This document shows, one piece after another, positions 1 through 9,636 of a stretch of 64,000 bases of DNA. The notes under the pieces were generated by a model. The model ran no database searches. It was given only the letters and a program-made list of their open reading frames with translations, and was not told where the DNA came from. The DNA comes from Secundilactobacillus pentosiphilus (GTDB taxonomy: Bacteria > Bacillota > Bacilli > Lactobacillales > Lactobacillaceae): contig NZ_BCMI01000008.1 in assembly GCF_002217985.1 (NCBI RefSeq), forward strand, positions 46,609 to 110,608. The letters are read 5' to 3'. Positions within the stretch are counted from its first letter, which is position 1, and each line of letters begins with the position of its first letter. Position numbers and translations under genes: made by a program.

Positions 1-1
1 T

Positions 2-442
2 TCACGGACCATCATCGATACCTCTGGTGCTGAACGGCTGCTAGGGAAGGGTGACATGCTGTTCTTAGGCAACGGGGCTTCACAACCGGTTCGGCTGCAA
101 GGGACCTTCGTTGATAAAGAAGTCGATCGGGTTACCGATTTTGTTCGGACGCAGGGCAAACCGCACTACGCCTTTGACCCGGATGGCCTGCTGGAAAAGC
201 AGCAGGTTCAGGAGAGCCAAGACGAACTGATGCCCGAAGTGCTGGATTATATCGTTCAGGAAAAGACGGTTTCAACGTCTAAGCTACAACGGGTCTTTTC
301 AATCGGCTATAACCGAGCCGCCAACTTAATCGATACCCTTGAAAACAAGCAGTATATTTCTGGCCAAAATGGTTCTAAGCCGCGGGAGGTTTTTCTCACG
401 GAGAAGCAGTTAGCTGAAATGCGGGCGCCCAGAACGGATTAA
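2..442 (+). CDS. ftsK: DNA translocase FtsK/SpoIIIE, C-terminal part (5' truncated by window)
   Basis: The gene enters the window already open in frame 2 and reads SRTIIDTSGAERLLGKGDML, which is the end of the FtsK/SpoIIIE RecA-like motor domain. The last ~65 residues (from about EVLDYIVQEK to the stop) form the winged-helix gamma domain that reads polarity sequences in DNA and orients the translocase toward the terminus. FtsK-type motors sit at the division septum and pump chromosome ends into the daughter cells. The N-terminal membrane part and the Walker motifs lie outside the window, so I cannot tell FtsK from an SpoIIIE/SftA-like paralogue. murC follows 154 bases downstream, an order seen in other lactobacilli. 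Confidence 0.93.
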   Translation, partial: SRTIIDTSGAERLLGKGDMLFLGNGASQPVRLQGTFVDKEVDRVTDFVRTQGKPHYAFDPDGLLEKQQVQESQDELMPEVLDYIVQEKTVSTSKLQRVFSIGYNRAANLIDTLENKQYISGQNGSKPREVFLTEKQLAEMRAPRTD

Positions 443-596
443 TAGGTGAAGGCTACTCATGTTACAGTGTTGAAAAGGCACTGTTCAAGAAGTGTTCGCT
501 CTGCTAAAATATTGATATGGACCAATCATGGCTGATTAACCAGCAATAGTCGGCCTAAATTAAATCATTGAAACGATGAAAAGAGGATTTTGTTTG

Positions 597-1928
597 ATGG
601 ACAACACAACCACATATTATTTTGTTGGTATCAAAGGATCAGGGATGAGCTCATTAGCACTCATTCTTCATGACAAGGGTTTTAAAGTAGCGGGATCGGA
701 TATTACGCAGTACACGTTTACACAACGCGGACTGGAGCAGGCTAAGATCCCCGTTTATCCATTTGACGAAGCGAATATTCACGAAGGCTTAACGGTCATT
801 GCTGGGAATTCCTTTAAGGACGATCATCCAGAGATTAAAAAAGCTCGCAAAATGGGCTTACCCGTTTACCGTTACCATGAATTCTTGGGTAAGTTAATTG
901 AGGGGTATACCAGTATTGGGGTTGCCGGGGCCCACGGTAAGACCAGTACTACCGGCTTGCTCTCACACGTGTTGTCCGGCATCGCGCCAACGAGTTATCT
1001 CATTGGTGACGGCACTGGCAAGGGAACGCCAAACGCGCGCTTCTTTGTTTATGAAGCTGATGAATACCGGCGTCACTTCTTAGCAACTAAGCCTGATTAC
1101 GCCATCATGACGAACATTGATTTTGACCATCCTGACTACTACAAGGATATTAACGATGTGTTCGATGCTTTCCAGACCTATGCTAACCAAGTCACTAAGG
1201 GAATCTTTGCCTGGGGCGATGATGAAAATCTGCGTCGGCTGAAGACTGATGTACCGATTTACTATTACGGTACCAGTGACCGGGACGATTTTCAGGCCCG
1301 TGACATCAAGCGGACGACTAAGGGGTCACAGTTCGACGTTTACTATCACGATGAATTTCTCGGCAACTATCACGTGCCGCTGTTTGGTGAACACAACGTT
1401 TTGAACAGTTTGGCTGTGATCGCCGTTGCTTACTTTGAAGACGTTGATTTGGATGCCATTAAGGCTGAACTGCTCAATTTCAAAGGGGTTAAGCGCCGGT
1501 TTGCTGAACGGAAAGTCGCTGACATGACCATCATTGATGATTATGCGCACCATCCATCAGAAATTCGCGCCACGTTAGATGCCACTCGGCAAAAGTACCC
1601 TGACAAGAAAGTGATTGCTGTCTTTCAGCCGCACACCTTTACCCGGGTGATCGCACTGATGGATGACTTTGCTAAGGCGCTGAATAACGCTGATGTCGTC
1701 TACCTGACCGATATCTTTAGTTCCGCCCGTGAATCAAGTGGGAAAGTTTCCAGTGCTGACCTTGCTAAGAAGATCAATAAGGGCGGCGAAATCCTTAAGC
1801 TTGATAATATGTCGCCGCTGCTTGATTATCATGATGCGGTAGTCGTCTTCATGGGTGCTGGTGATGTTCAAAAATACGAGCGTGCTTACGAGGATTTACT
1901 GAGCCACTTATCATTAAAAAACAACTAG
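597..1928 (+). CDS. murC: UDP-N-acetylmuramate--L-alanine ligase
   Basis: MurC adds L-alanine to UDP-N-acetylmuramate with ATP, the first peptide-forming step of cytoplasmic peptidoglycan precursor synthesis. The 443-residue product has the Mur N-domain glycine loop (GIKGSGMSS near residue 14), the ATP-binding P-loop ([10 protein letters not shown] near 110), and the [10 protein letters not shown] motif of the central/C-terminal domains. Length is normal for the family. An in-frame ATG lies seven codons upstream at 576. I prefer 597 because AGAGGA precedes it and the protein then begins just before the conserved Rossmann segment. It appears to be transcribed on its own, after ftsK and before the BI-1 family gene. 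Confidence 0.96.
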   Translation: MDNTTTYYFVGIKGSGMSSLALILHDKGFKVAGSDITQYTFTQRGLEQAKIPVYPFDEANIHEGLTVIAGNSFKDDHPEIKKARKMGLPVYRYHEFLGKLIEGYTSIGVAGAHGKTSTTGLLSHVLSGIAPTSYLIGDGTGKGTPNARFFVYEADEYRRHFLATKPDYAIMTNIDFDHPDYYKDINDVFDAFQTYANQVTKGIFAWGDDENLRRLKTDVPIYYYGTSDRDDFQARDIKRTTKGSQFDVYYHDEFLGNYHVPLFGEHNVLNSLAVIAVAYFEDVDLDAIKAELLNFKGVKRRFAERKVADMTIIDDYAHHPSEIRATLDATRQKYPDKKVIAVFQPHTFTRVIALMDDFAKALNNADVVYLTDIFSSARESSGKVSSADLAKKINKGGEILKLDNMSPLLDYHDAVVVFMGAGDVQKYERAYEDLLSHLSLKNN

Positions 1929-2047
1929 TTCTTAACATTTCCTAAAAGGTAGCTTATTCATGCTGTAAGTAATCGCTTTTCATTGCTTTTTCCACTCAGC
2001 TTGTTAGAATGTATTCTTAATGAGGGATATCAAAAGGAGGAACCTTG

Positions 2048-2752
2048 ATGAACAATTACGATGAACAGCCACGACGCGTCGTTAATGCGGACGTTGGTTT
2101 AAATAAATTCCTAACCAAAATGTACGGCTGGATGGCAGTCGCCGTTCTGCTATCAGCATTTTCTGCGTTTTACGTTTCAACTACACCAGGGTTAATGGCG
2201 TTATTTACGGGATCTTACCGGATCGTGCCGTTGATCGTCTGGTTTGTCTTTCCGTTCTTAGTTAGCGGACAAGCAATGAAGCGGCCGTCAATTAGTTTTG
2301 TGCTCTTGATGTTCTACGGTTTACTGACTGGCGGTATCATGTCAATGTACGCCTTAGTTTACACGGGAACGACCATGGTGAGTGCGTTTGTTTCAAGTGC
2401 TACCATTTTCATTGCGATGGCCGCATACGGTGTTGTCACCAAGCGTGACTTGTCACGTGTCGGTGCGCAAGCCACTTCTGCTTTGATTGCCTTGATTGTT
2501 GCCTTCCTCATTAATATCTGGTTGAAGAGTTCCATGATTGCGTTCGTCTTCTCCATTATCGGTGTGGTGATTTTCACGGCTTTAACGGCTTCAGATAGTC
2601 AAAAGATGAAGCGGCTCTACCTGCAAAGCGACGGTGGCGCGACAACTGTGACTGGCTTAGCCCTTATTGGCGCAATGCAGCTGTACCTCGACTTCGTTAA
2701 CCTGTTTATTTTGTTATTGCAGATTTTCGGTGGTATGGGCGATCGTGACTAA
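2048..2752 (+). CDS. Bax inhibitor-1 (YetJ/YccA) family membrane protein
   Basis: The 234-residue protein has a short polar N-terminus followed by seven closely spaced hydrophobic segments, the layout of the BI-1/TMBIM family. Bacterial members such as Bacillus YetJ are pH-sensitive calcium leak channels, and others associate with the FtsH protease. The C-terminal region YLDFVNLFILLLQIFG carries the conserved aspartate of the family pore. A strong AAAGGAGG seven bases before ATG 2048 fixes the start; the TTG immediately before it is not needed. A terminator follows directly, so the gene is probably monocistronic. The exact physiological role in this organism cannot be read from sequence. Confidence 0.9.
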   Translation: MNNYDEQPRRVVNADVGLNKFLTKMYGWMAVAVLLSAFSAFYVSTTPGLMALFTGSYRIVPLIVWFVFPFLVSGQAMKRPSISFVLLMFYGLLTGGIMSMYALVYTGTTMVSAFVSSATIFIAMAAYGVVTKRDLSRVGAQATSALIALIVAFLINIWLKSSMIAFVFSIIGVVIFTALTASDSQKMKRLYLQSDGGATTVTGLALIGAMQLYLDFVNLFILLLQIFGGMGDRD

Positions 2753-2800
2753 TCCAATTAAGATTAAGTATCAAGATTTAAAGTTTAAGACAAATAGTTA

Positions 2801-2845
2801 AAAACTGATTGACTGTCATTTCCTGACGGTCAATCAGTTTTTTTG
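2801..2845 (+). terminator. Rho-independent terminator after BI-1 gene
   Basis: AAAACTGATTGACTGTC pairs with GACGGTCAATCAGTTTTTTT, giving a hairpin of about 15 base pairs followed by a T-run. It separates the BI-1 gene from the large surface-protein gene. Confidence 0.88.
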
Positions 2846-2956
2846 TGTTAAACGCCCTTTTAACGGTTTTTATGCAGGGTATGTCGGCGAAAAACAGTGT
2901 GCCTTTTTTTTCCAAAAATTCGAAAAAATAAGTAGGCTTTTCTTATGTGTACGGGG

Positions 2957-2984
2957 TTAACAAATCACTATCCAATGTTATACT
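2957..2984 (+). promoter_or_regulatory. Probable sigma-A promoter of the LPXTG protein gene
   Basis: TTAACA and TATACT are separated by 16 bases and lie about 110 bases before the start codon of the surface-protein gene. This leaves a 5' untranslated region of roughly 100 bases, AT-rich and without an obvious riboswitch. Apart from this promoter and the terminator at 2801-2845, the 340-base gap 2753-3092 holds nothing I recognise. The promoter is called from its hexamers and spacing alone. Confidence 0.55.
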
Positions 2985-3092
2985 TGGCTTAGTTCTTTTT
3001 TAAGTTTAAATTTAACAGTAACTAGTACAAGCTTAGAGAAGTAGGGTTATTTACATTTGTCTAATTTAAAATGGTGAAAGCGGGGGTTCACG

Positions 3093-6000
3093 ATGCTAAA
3101 AAGGAGAGCGTCATTAGCACCAATTATTTCAGAAAAACAGCATTTTAAGATGTATAAGAGTCATAAAACCTGGGTTTTTGCTGCAATTACCGGCATTAGT
3201 TTTCTATCAATGATGAGTGCCGGCTCGTTAGAGACGCAAGCAGTTACTGCCAGCAAAAGTGCGGTAACGGTTGCACCAGCAGCCCCAACGGGGACACACG
3301 ATTCAACTTCGGAAAATGAATCTATGGATCAGCCAAATGGAAACGGTTCAACGGCCAATGGGTCGGTACAAGCAGCTGTGCCTGATTTTAATCAAAAAGT
3401 AGCGGACTATAATAAACAAAAGTCCACGTACGAGGCCGCAAAACAGGCGTACCTAGCTGGCCAGCAGCAGGTTGCTAACGAACAATCAGCCTACCAGCAA
3501 AGTGTGAGTGAGTACAATCAAAAGAAGGCTGATTATCAAACTGAGCAGCAAACTTATCAAAGCGAGAAGCGCAACTATGATCAAGCCAAACAGCAAGCTG
3601 CTGATCAGGCAAGTACCGCAGCAGAGGATAATCAGCAATTAACTACTGTAGAAACGGCACTGAATACGACTAATACTCAACTGTCAAGTACTAAGCAAGC
3701 CTATGATGACAATTTAAACACGTATAACCAGGATAAGGATACATACACGCAAACATTAGCGGCTTATACGCAGTTAAACGATCAAATTAAAGCAGCCGAA
3801 ACTACTTATGAACAGCAGCTCAATGATTTTAAACTTCAAAACGCGGCATACGAAGCTGATGCCTCCGCCTTTAACGGCGCACAGGCTGACTATCAGCAAA
3901 AAGCAAGCGCTTTAAAAGAACAAATTCAGTCTTATCAAAGTAAACTAGATCAGTATCAGCCCTTAGTTGATGCATACAACCAAGCTAAGGCCAAGTATGA
4001 AGCGACCAAGGCAAACTACGATGCCGGTGTTTCTCAATTATCAACGCAGTTTAACGAAGCCGGTTACCAGGATGCCCTGAGTGCTTATAATACGCAGAAG
4101 AATCATTATGGGACCATCAAGGCTGCCTACGACGCTGCTAAAGCAGATTATGATCAAAAGCAGGCAGCGGGTGACGCAACCGATCCCGATTTTTCGGCGC
4201 TTGAGGCACAGTACCAGACTGCTTACCAAGATTATTTGACTGCCCAGCAGGCCTACAACGAAGCCGATACACGCCGTCAACAGCAGACGACAGCTGCCGC
4301 AAGACAAAATAACCAGTTTACCGTTTTACAAAGTGAATTTGATGACGCGCAGGCTAAATACCAAGCGGCCAGTCAGCAGTTTGAAGCGGTAAAATCAAAC
4401 TACGAGACTTTGCACGGAAAAGTTGCGGCCTTAAATCAGCAGGCCAATCAGTTAGACGAGCAGCACGATACACAGCTGGTAGAGCAGCAAGCACAATTGA
4501 ATAGTGAAAAACAGACGCTTGAAAATCTGCAAGCGGCGAGTCAAATTTCTGCCGATCAAATCAGTGACTTACAAACTCAATACAGCAGTGTTAAAACACA
4601 ATATGATACGGCTGTGACTAACTATGCAAACGTTCAACAGCAGCATGATACGTTAGCTGCTCAACTTAATGTGTTACAGGACCAATACGCTGCAGCCAAG
4701 GCGGACTACAATCAGGCCAATGCTAATTATCAAGCTGCTGAAAATAAACTGACCAACTTGCAGAACTTCTACAACCAAGTCAAAAGTGATTATGATGCGG
4801 CTCATCAATCATATGTTGACGCCAATGATCAGTTGCAGCATGCCAAAGACGCGGTGACTGCCTCGCAGAAGACTTTGCAGACTTCTCAAGCACTATTTAA
4901 GTCTTTGCAAACAACCTATAATTCGGCTAAAGCAACGTATGATCAATTAGCGGGCGAATTACCGGCACTTCAGGCGGATTACCAAAATCAGCTTACACAA
5001 TATAATCAGGATCTTGCAGCCTTCCAAGCATACACGGCAGCTGTTCAAACGTATCAGCAGGCTGTGTCAAACTTGACGACTAACGTTACGCCTGCACAGA
5101 CAGCTGCAAAAGCTAAAGTTGAGGCTGCTACCACAGCCGGTGACAAGGTTAACACTGATATTACGGCTCTTAATGCTGCATTAGGCAACGTTAACTGGAA
5201 TGATGATGCTTGGGTAAGCGACTTTAATGCGAAATTGTCTCAGTTAACAACGGATAAAAACGACTTGGATAATGCTCAAAACGGGTTGGGAGATGCCGTT
5301 AGCACTTACGACCAAGCTTTGAATACGTATGAATCCCAGACTGGTACTTCTGAACCAGCAGCTCTGAATACACCGGCTGCGATGGCTGATTACACCAGCA
5401 CTGTATCTGCGTTGACGGCTGCACTGGCTAATCTGCAAACCGCTAAAACGTACAATACGACATTGGCGACAAGTTTAAAGACTGCTCAGGATGCAGCCAG
5501 TACGCTTAATACTGCAATTACGACTGCCAACAGGCAAATTGCCCAAACAGTCATCGATAGTCAAAGTGGGGCTCCTTTAACGAATGACCTCACAGCCTTA
5601 AACACCAGTAAAACAGATATAAACAATAAATACACTGCCTTCAATTCAGCAGTGACTGCAGTTAATAATCAGGACGCGGATGTAATCTCAACTGACAAGT
5701 TAAACGCGTTGACACAGCAGCAAACCCAAAATACAGGTAACTTAAACAACTTTATTACGGCAGCAACTGCTTTTGATACCCAAACCAAGAATTACAATAC
5801 TCAATTGGCAAAGTACAACGCCGCAGTAACTGCTAAACAAACAGCTGATGCCGCTGTAACGACTGCTTACACTGCTGCTAATAACGCTAATACAGATTTA
5901 ACTAGTTTAGCTGCTTTGCTGGCAACGCCAAAGCCTAATGATTCAACTTGGTTAACTCAGGTCAATAATCTGGTCGCACAATTAAAGACGACCACCTTGA

Positions 6001-9000
6001 GTCACACTAACCTCGATACGTTAGTCAGCGACTATCAAAGTAAGCTAGACGCGCTGAGCAGTGGATTAAACGCAGTTCAGAAAGTTGACCCACAAGCACC
6101 AAACACAATTGCAAACTACAATCAGTTAGCGGATCAATTTAATACTGATCTGCAGACCGAGTTGACGAATCTTCAAAATAACTTGAAACAGTATCAAAAC
6201 GGTACGGCTGTTAATACTGCTGCAACTGCATTAAGTTCGGCTTTGACTAATCTCAATACTGCCATTCAAGCAATTAAGCCAAATTTGACTAGTGACCAGC
6301 TTACAACTGATTTAGCTGCGCTTGACACTGCTAAAACGGCTTATGATAATGCGTTATCCGCTTATAATACGGCAGCTGATACTTACAATGCTACGGCTCC
6401 AGCGGACAAACAAGCAACCAAGGTGGATGCAAGTCAGAATTCTTCAGACACCGATTACAATAATTTCAAATTGTCTGCTAAAGCTGCAGCAGCCTTGAAC
6501 CAAGCAACGACTCAAGACGGTACGCTGCAGCAAGCTGTTACCGATACTCAGACTGCTCTGACCACATTGTCTCAAGCCGTTCAAGATTATAACAATACGG
6601 TTGGTGCGGCTACTAAGCCAACAGCCACTCAACTTCAAGCTAAGACGGATGCAGTTCATCAGGCACAGAATGCCGTTAAGACGGATGTGGCTAAGCTGGT
6701 TACAGCCAACGATGCTTACAAGCAGAGCTTAACCGATTATCAAACCGCCTTGGATGCGTACAACACTGCCGCTGGTAAAACTAAGCAAGCTGTAGTTCCT
6801 GGATTTGATAATCCTAATGATACCGCTCAAGCATGGGGCAAATTCGAGCAGGAAGTACAAGCACTGAACACTGATTACAAGACCTATTCTGACAGTGACG
6901 TTACGAGTACCACTGCGCCTGCCAAGAATAATCAAGTGATGAAGACGAACATGTATCACTTGCAGGGCAATGATGCGCTCTCAACCAGCGTGAAGGCATT
7001 GACTCAAAAAGTAGCTCAAATTAATGATTTAACCCAAAAGGTCAATGACGCCAACACCAAATTTCAAGCGGAAGTTAAAGCAGCTACCGATGATGGCCGT
7101 TGGGCACTATACTTTGCCGGCGATAATGGGTTGCTGAGTCTGTATAACAATCTAATCACGGCTTCTTACAACTATCTGGATGCCGTGAACGGCACCAAAA
7201 CTCCGTTAATTCAAAAGAATATTTCGGTAGACGACGGAAAGGGCTTTATCATCACAACGAACGGCCCTGCTAAGGCGAACACTGGTACCGATGTTAACTC
7301 TCGCAGCTATCAAAGTGTCGTGGATGATTTCAATAACGCCGTTAACACGTATAACACCACCGCACCGGCGGATAAAAAGCTCAGCACTGTATCAGCCACT
7401 GACCTCAATACGCAAGTGACAACGCTTAAAAATACGTTGGAAAAATCAGGTGGTTTTCAGGCCCAAGCAACTGCAGGATTTACAGCACTAGCTAACCGAG
7501 CCCCTGATGAAAAGCAAAACGCCATTGCACTGGCTCGATTGGATCCGAAGTCACCGACTTATTCTGGTACTACTGACGGTATAACCAGCACAACTTCTAA
7601 TTTCTTCCCAACTAGCGTTACCCTCCTGGTGAGCTTAATCAATGACACGAGTGATAATCCTTGGCCTGCGACACTAGCATCTGGGGAAAATGGTGTTGGA
7701 TACTCAACAGATGGTTTGACGCTTAACCCACACAGTGATTATGTTGCTACTGGGTATATTGCACCAAATGGGTTGCCATATACAGAACTTAAGGACCCGA
7801 ATAAAATTACAGATTATCTTGCAACAGCCCCCATTTATGGTTCTACAACAGATAATGTAAGTGATACCCCGCTCAGTAATGGTATACAACCGACATACAC
7901 TGTCAATGGTGTAACCTATTACTTTGCAGCGCTTGCGGTTACCTCTAGAGAGAATCAAGAGCTTAAATTTACCAGCACAGATCAAATCATCACTTTTGAT
8001 ACCCCAGATGTAAAAACTGCCATTAAGAATTTACCAATTCATACGCTGTGGGGTGATAAGGATGTTAGTATGCGGGTCATGGCCTACTACTTACCAGAAG
8101 TTTCGTACAGCAAGTACTTCCTGACTGTACCTGAGCAAACAGCTATAAAGGTTACCACACCGACGATTGATTCGTCGTTAGCAAAAATTACTGACGAGCC
8201 AACTCTCGATACTTCGGCCATACCCGTTAAAACGCAGTTAACTGACTTGAAATACCAAGATGGTAAGACGGTCACACCAAGCTTTGATAATCAGTTTAAA
8301 GCACCCGTTGCGCCTGATTTGACCTTGTCGACGCCGACTAAGCCGACATCGACAGCAACTAAGCTGACGGGTACAACGTTGGAACAAGTTACTGTGCCTA
8401 GTGTGCCTGACAAACAAATTGATCACTTAACGGATGTTGGCCAGTTATCATTGAACACACCGGTTCAGCCAACAGCGCCAACAGAGGTTAAGGACCCAAC
8501 GCCACCAACAAAGCCATCAGTGCCATCAGCACCGTCGACTTTGCCGGATGGACCTCAAGATATTAATTTAGCTGTTACTGGCATAGGTGATGTCACTGAA
8601 CCAGAAAAGCTTAATATTCAGACGCCTAATAAGCCAGTGGAACCAACGCAGCCAAATATTTCGGTCCAGACACCGACGACACCGGTCGGGCCAGAAGAGC
8701 CAGCAACCGAGCCGGAAAATCCGGGTCCAGTTCAACCGCTAAAGGGTGATGTGCCACCATTGAACTTGAATTCAGTGACGCCACCTGATTCAATGGACAA
8801 ACCGGATCAGCCAGTGACACCTTGGACACCGCTGGAGGGCGTCGTTCCGCCAGTTGAGCCGCAACAGCCGACCGTGCCACCGATAACACCAATCGTACCG
8901 GGAACGCCGGAACGTTCACAAGTGCCACCTGAGCCACAAGTGCCCGGTACCCCAGAACGTTCACAGGTACCGCCTGAGCCGCAAGTGCCTGGCACCCCAG

Positions 9001-9284
9001 AGCGTTCACGGGTTCCTCATGAACCGATCACGCCTGATACGCCTGAAAAGGGACGGGTTGTCAAAGCGGATGTTAAGTCTGCGGCAGCAAAAGTTGCACC
9101 AAAGGTCGCTCAAGCATCCACGGTTAAAGCACACGTTACAAAGAAGACGACTCAGCAGGCCCCAGCTGCTAAGCACTTGCCGCAAACTGGTGAGAAAGCC
9201 GAAAGCGGATTAGCTGCTCTTGGCTTAGCCCTGCTGAGCACACTGGGATGGTTTGGTTTTGGCAAAAAGAAACGTCAAGATTAA
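3093..9284 (+). CDS. Giant LPXTG-anchored coiled-coil surface protein
   Basis: This 2063-residue secreted protein should be sortase-anchored to peptidoglycan. Residues 19-27 (KMYKSHKTW) and the hydrophobic run that follows form a KxYKxGKxW-type signal peptide; the usual glycine is histidine here. Residues ~100-690 are Gln/Ala/Tyr-rich heptads (Y-x-x-A-K/Q-x-x-Y) predicting a long coiled coil. Residues ~690-1470 hold about six degenerate ~120-residue helical units. Residues ~1500-1700 look globular and beta-rich. Residues ~1700-1990 are a Pro/Thr stalk with three 15-residue repeats. LPQTG (2029-2033), a hydrophobic segment and a basic tail end the protein. Cysteine is absent from the stretches I checked. 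It resembles SEC10/PgrA-like or adhesin proteins of lactobacilli. A role in adhesion or aggregation is inference; the ligand is unknown. Confidence 0.9.
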   Translation: MLKRRASLAPIISEKQHFKMYKSHKTWVFAAITGISFLSMMSAGSLETQAVTASKSAVTVAPAAPTGTHDSTSENESMDQPNGNGSTANGSVQAAVPDFNQKVADYNKQKSTYEAAKQAYLAGQQQVANEQSAYQQSVSEYNQKKADYQTEQQTYQSEKRNYDQAKQQAADQASTAAEDNQQLTTVETALNTTNTQLSSTKQAYDDNLNTYNQDKDTYTQTLAAYTQLNDQIKAAETTYEQQLNDFKLQNAAYEADASAFNGAQADYQQKASALKEQIQSYQSKLDQYQPLVDAYNQAKAKYEATKANYDAGVSQLSTQFNEAGYQDALSAYNTQKNHYGTIKAAYDAAKADYDQKQAAGDATDPDFSALEAQYQTAYQDYLTAQQAYNEADTRRQQQTTAAARQNNQFTVLQSEFDDAQAKYQAASQQFEAVKSNYETLHGKVAALNQQANQLDEQHDTQLVEQQAQLNSEKQTLENLQAASQISADQISDLQTQYSSVKTQYDTAVTNYANVQQQHDTLAAQLNVLQDQYAAAKADYNQANANYQAAENKLTNLQNFYNQVKSDYDAAHQSYVDANDQLQHAKDAVTASQKTLQTSQALFKSLQTTYNSAKATYDQLAGELPALQADYQNQLTQYNQDLAAFQAYTAAVQTYQQAVSNLTTNVTPAQTAAKAKVEAATTAGDKVNTDITALNAALGNVNWNDDAWVSDFNAKLSQLTTDKNDLDNAQNGLGDAVSTYDQALNTYESQTGTSEPAALNTPAAMADYTSTVSALTAALANLQTAKTYNTTLATSLKTAQDAASTLNTAITTANRQIAQTVIDSQSGAPLTNDLTALNTSKTDINNKYTAFNSAVTAVNNQDADVISTDKLNALTQQQTQNTGNLNNFITAATAFDTQTKNYNTQLAKYNAAVTAKQTADAAVTTAYTAANNANTDLTSLAALLATPKPNDSTWLTQVNNLVAQLKTTTLSHTNLDTLVSDYQSKLDALSSGLNAVQKVDPQAPNTIANYNQLADQFNTDLQTELTNLQNNLKQYQNGTAVNTAATALSSALTNLNTAIQAIKPNLTSDQLTTDLAALDTAKTAYDNALSAYNTAADTYNATAPADKQATKVDASQNSSDTDYNNFKLSAKAAAALNQATTQDGTLQQAVTDTQTALTTLSQAVQDYNNTVGAATKPTATQLQAKTDAVHQAQNAVKTDVAKLVTANDAYKQSLTDYQTALDAYNTAAGKTKQAVVPGFDNPNDTAQAWGKFEQEVQALNTDYKTYSDSDVTSTTAPAKNNQVMKTNMYHLQGNDALSTSVKALTQKVAQINDLTQKVNDANTKFQAEVKAATDDGRWALYFAGDNGLLSLYNNLITASYNYLDAVNGTKTPLIQKNISVDDGKGFIITTNGPAKANTGTDVNSRSYQSVVDDFNNAVNTYNTTAPADKKLSTVSATDLNTQVTTLKNTLEKSGGFQAQATAGFTALANRAPDEKQNAIALARLDPKSPTYSGTTDGITSTTSNFFPTSVTLLVSLINDTSDNPWPATLASGENGVGYSTDGLTLNPHSDYVATGYIAPNGLPYTELKDPNKITDYLATAPIYGSTTDNVSDTPLSNGIQPTYTVNGVTYYFAALAVTSRENQELKFTSTDQIITFDTPDVKTAIKNLPIHTLWGDKDVSMRVMAYYLPEVSYSKYFLTVPEQTAIKVTTPTIDSSLAKITDEPTLDTSAIPVKTQLTDLKYQDGKTVTPSFDNQFKAPVAPDLTLSTPTKPTSTATKLTGTTLEQVTVPSVPDKQIDHLTDVGQLSLNTPVQPTAPTEVKDPTPPTKPSVPSAPSTLPDGPQDINLAVTGIGDVTEPEKLNIQTPNKPVEPTQPNISVQTPTTPVGPEEPATEPENPGPVQPLKGDVPPLNLNSVTPPDSMDKPDQPVTPWTPLEGVVPPVEPQQPTVPPITPIVPGTPERSQVPPEPQVPGTPERSQVPPEPQVPGTPERSRVPHEPITPDTPEKGRVVKADVKSAAAKVAPKVAQASTVKAHVTKKTTQQAPAAKHLPQTGEKAESGLAALGLALLSTLGWFGFGKKKRQD
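8895..9029 (+). repeat. Three tandem 45-bp coding repeats in wall stalk
   Basis: Three in-frame copies (8895-8939, 8940-8984, 8985-9029) each encode VPGTPERSQVPPEPQ or a close variant; the third reads RVPHEP. The copies differ mostly at synonymous third positions. They form part of the proline-rich wall-spanning stalk just before the LPQTG signal. Confidence 0.9.
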
Positions 9285-9321
9285 TCCAGTCGTGAAAGAG
9301 TTTTTATTGTTTTAATTAAAG

Positions 9322-9358
9322 CAGCCCCAAAATCAAATCAGATTTTGGGGCTGTTTTC
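9322..9358 (+). terminator. Rho-independent terminator after surface-protein gene
   Basis: CAGCCCCAAAATC and GATTTTGGGGCTG form a perfect 13-bp stem around a short loop, followed by TTTT. It ends the monocistronic surface-protein transcript. Confidence 0.9.
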
Positions 9359-9417
9359 GTGCTAATTCGTGGCGAATCGGGTATGATTTTAAAAACCAGT
9401 GTGATGGCGAAAAGGAA

Positions 9418-9431
9418 ATGTAAGCGCTTGA
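9418..9431 (+). promoter_or_regulatory. Putative CcpA cre site
   Basis: ATGTAAGCGCTTGA closely matches the catabolite-response element consensus WTGNAARCGNWWNCA, including the central AAGCGCTT palindrome; only the right end departs from it. It lies about 205 bases before the ADP-ribosylglycohydrolase gene in a 352-base gap (9285-9636). Otherwise that gap contains only the terminator at 9322-9358 and AT-rich sequence with no clear promoter hexamers. Carbon-catabolite control of the three-gene operon is inferred. Confidence 0.5.
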
Positions 9432-9636
9432 CCTAAATATGGCGATGCTTTACCATCTGTGTAGTAGTTTAGCGATGAAGGGAGTTGGGATAAGGGATTT
9501 TTCAAACTAAATATAAGTACTTTTAACTTTAACTTATTGTTAACAATTGTCTTTTAGGTGAGGAGGGTCAGCCAAAAGCTAACGGTAGTTAAGCAATTGA
9601 GAGTTGGACATTTATTTTACGGAAGCGAGAAAATTC

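Noticed and set aside
8626..9009. Long open frames on the minus strand under the proline-rich stalk of the surface protein
   Set aside because: They arise from the repetitive GC-rich proline codons read backward, lack ribosome-binding sites, and overlap a well-supported gene.
8895..9029. Regular 45-bp repeats that could suggest a CRISPR or satellite array
   Set aside because: They are in frame, have no unique spacers, and encode a uniform wall-stalk motif before LPQTG.
3093..9284. Phage tail-fibre or tape-measure gene suggested by length and coiled coil
   Set aside because: It has a KxYKxGKxW-type signal peptide, a proline-rich stalk and an LPQTG sorting signal, and no phage genes lie nearby.
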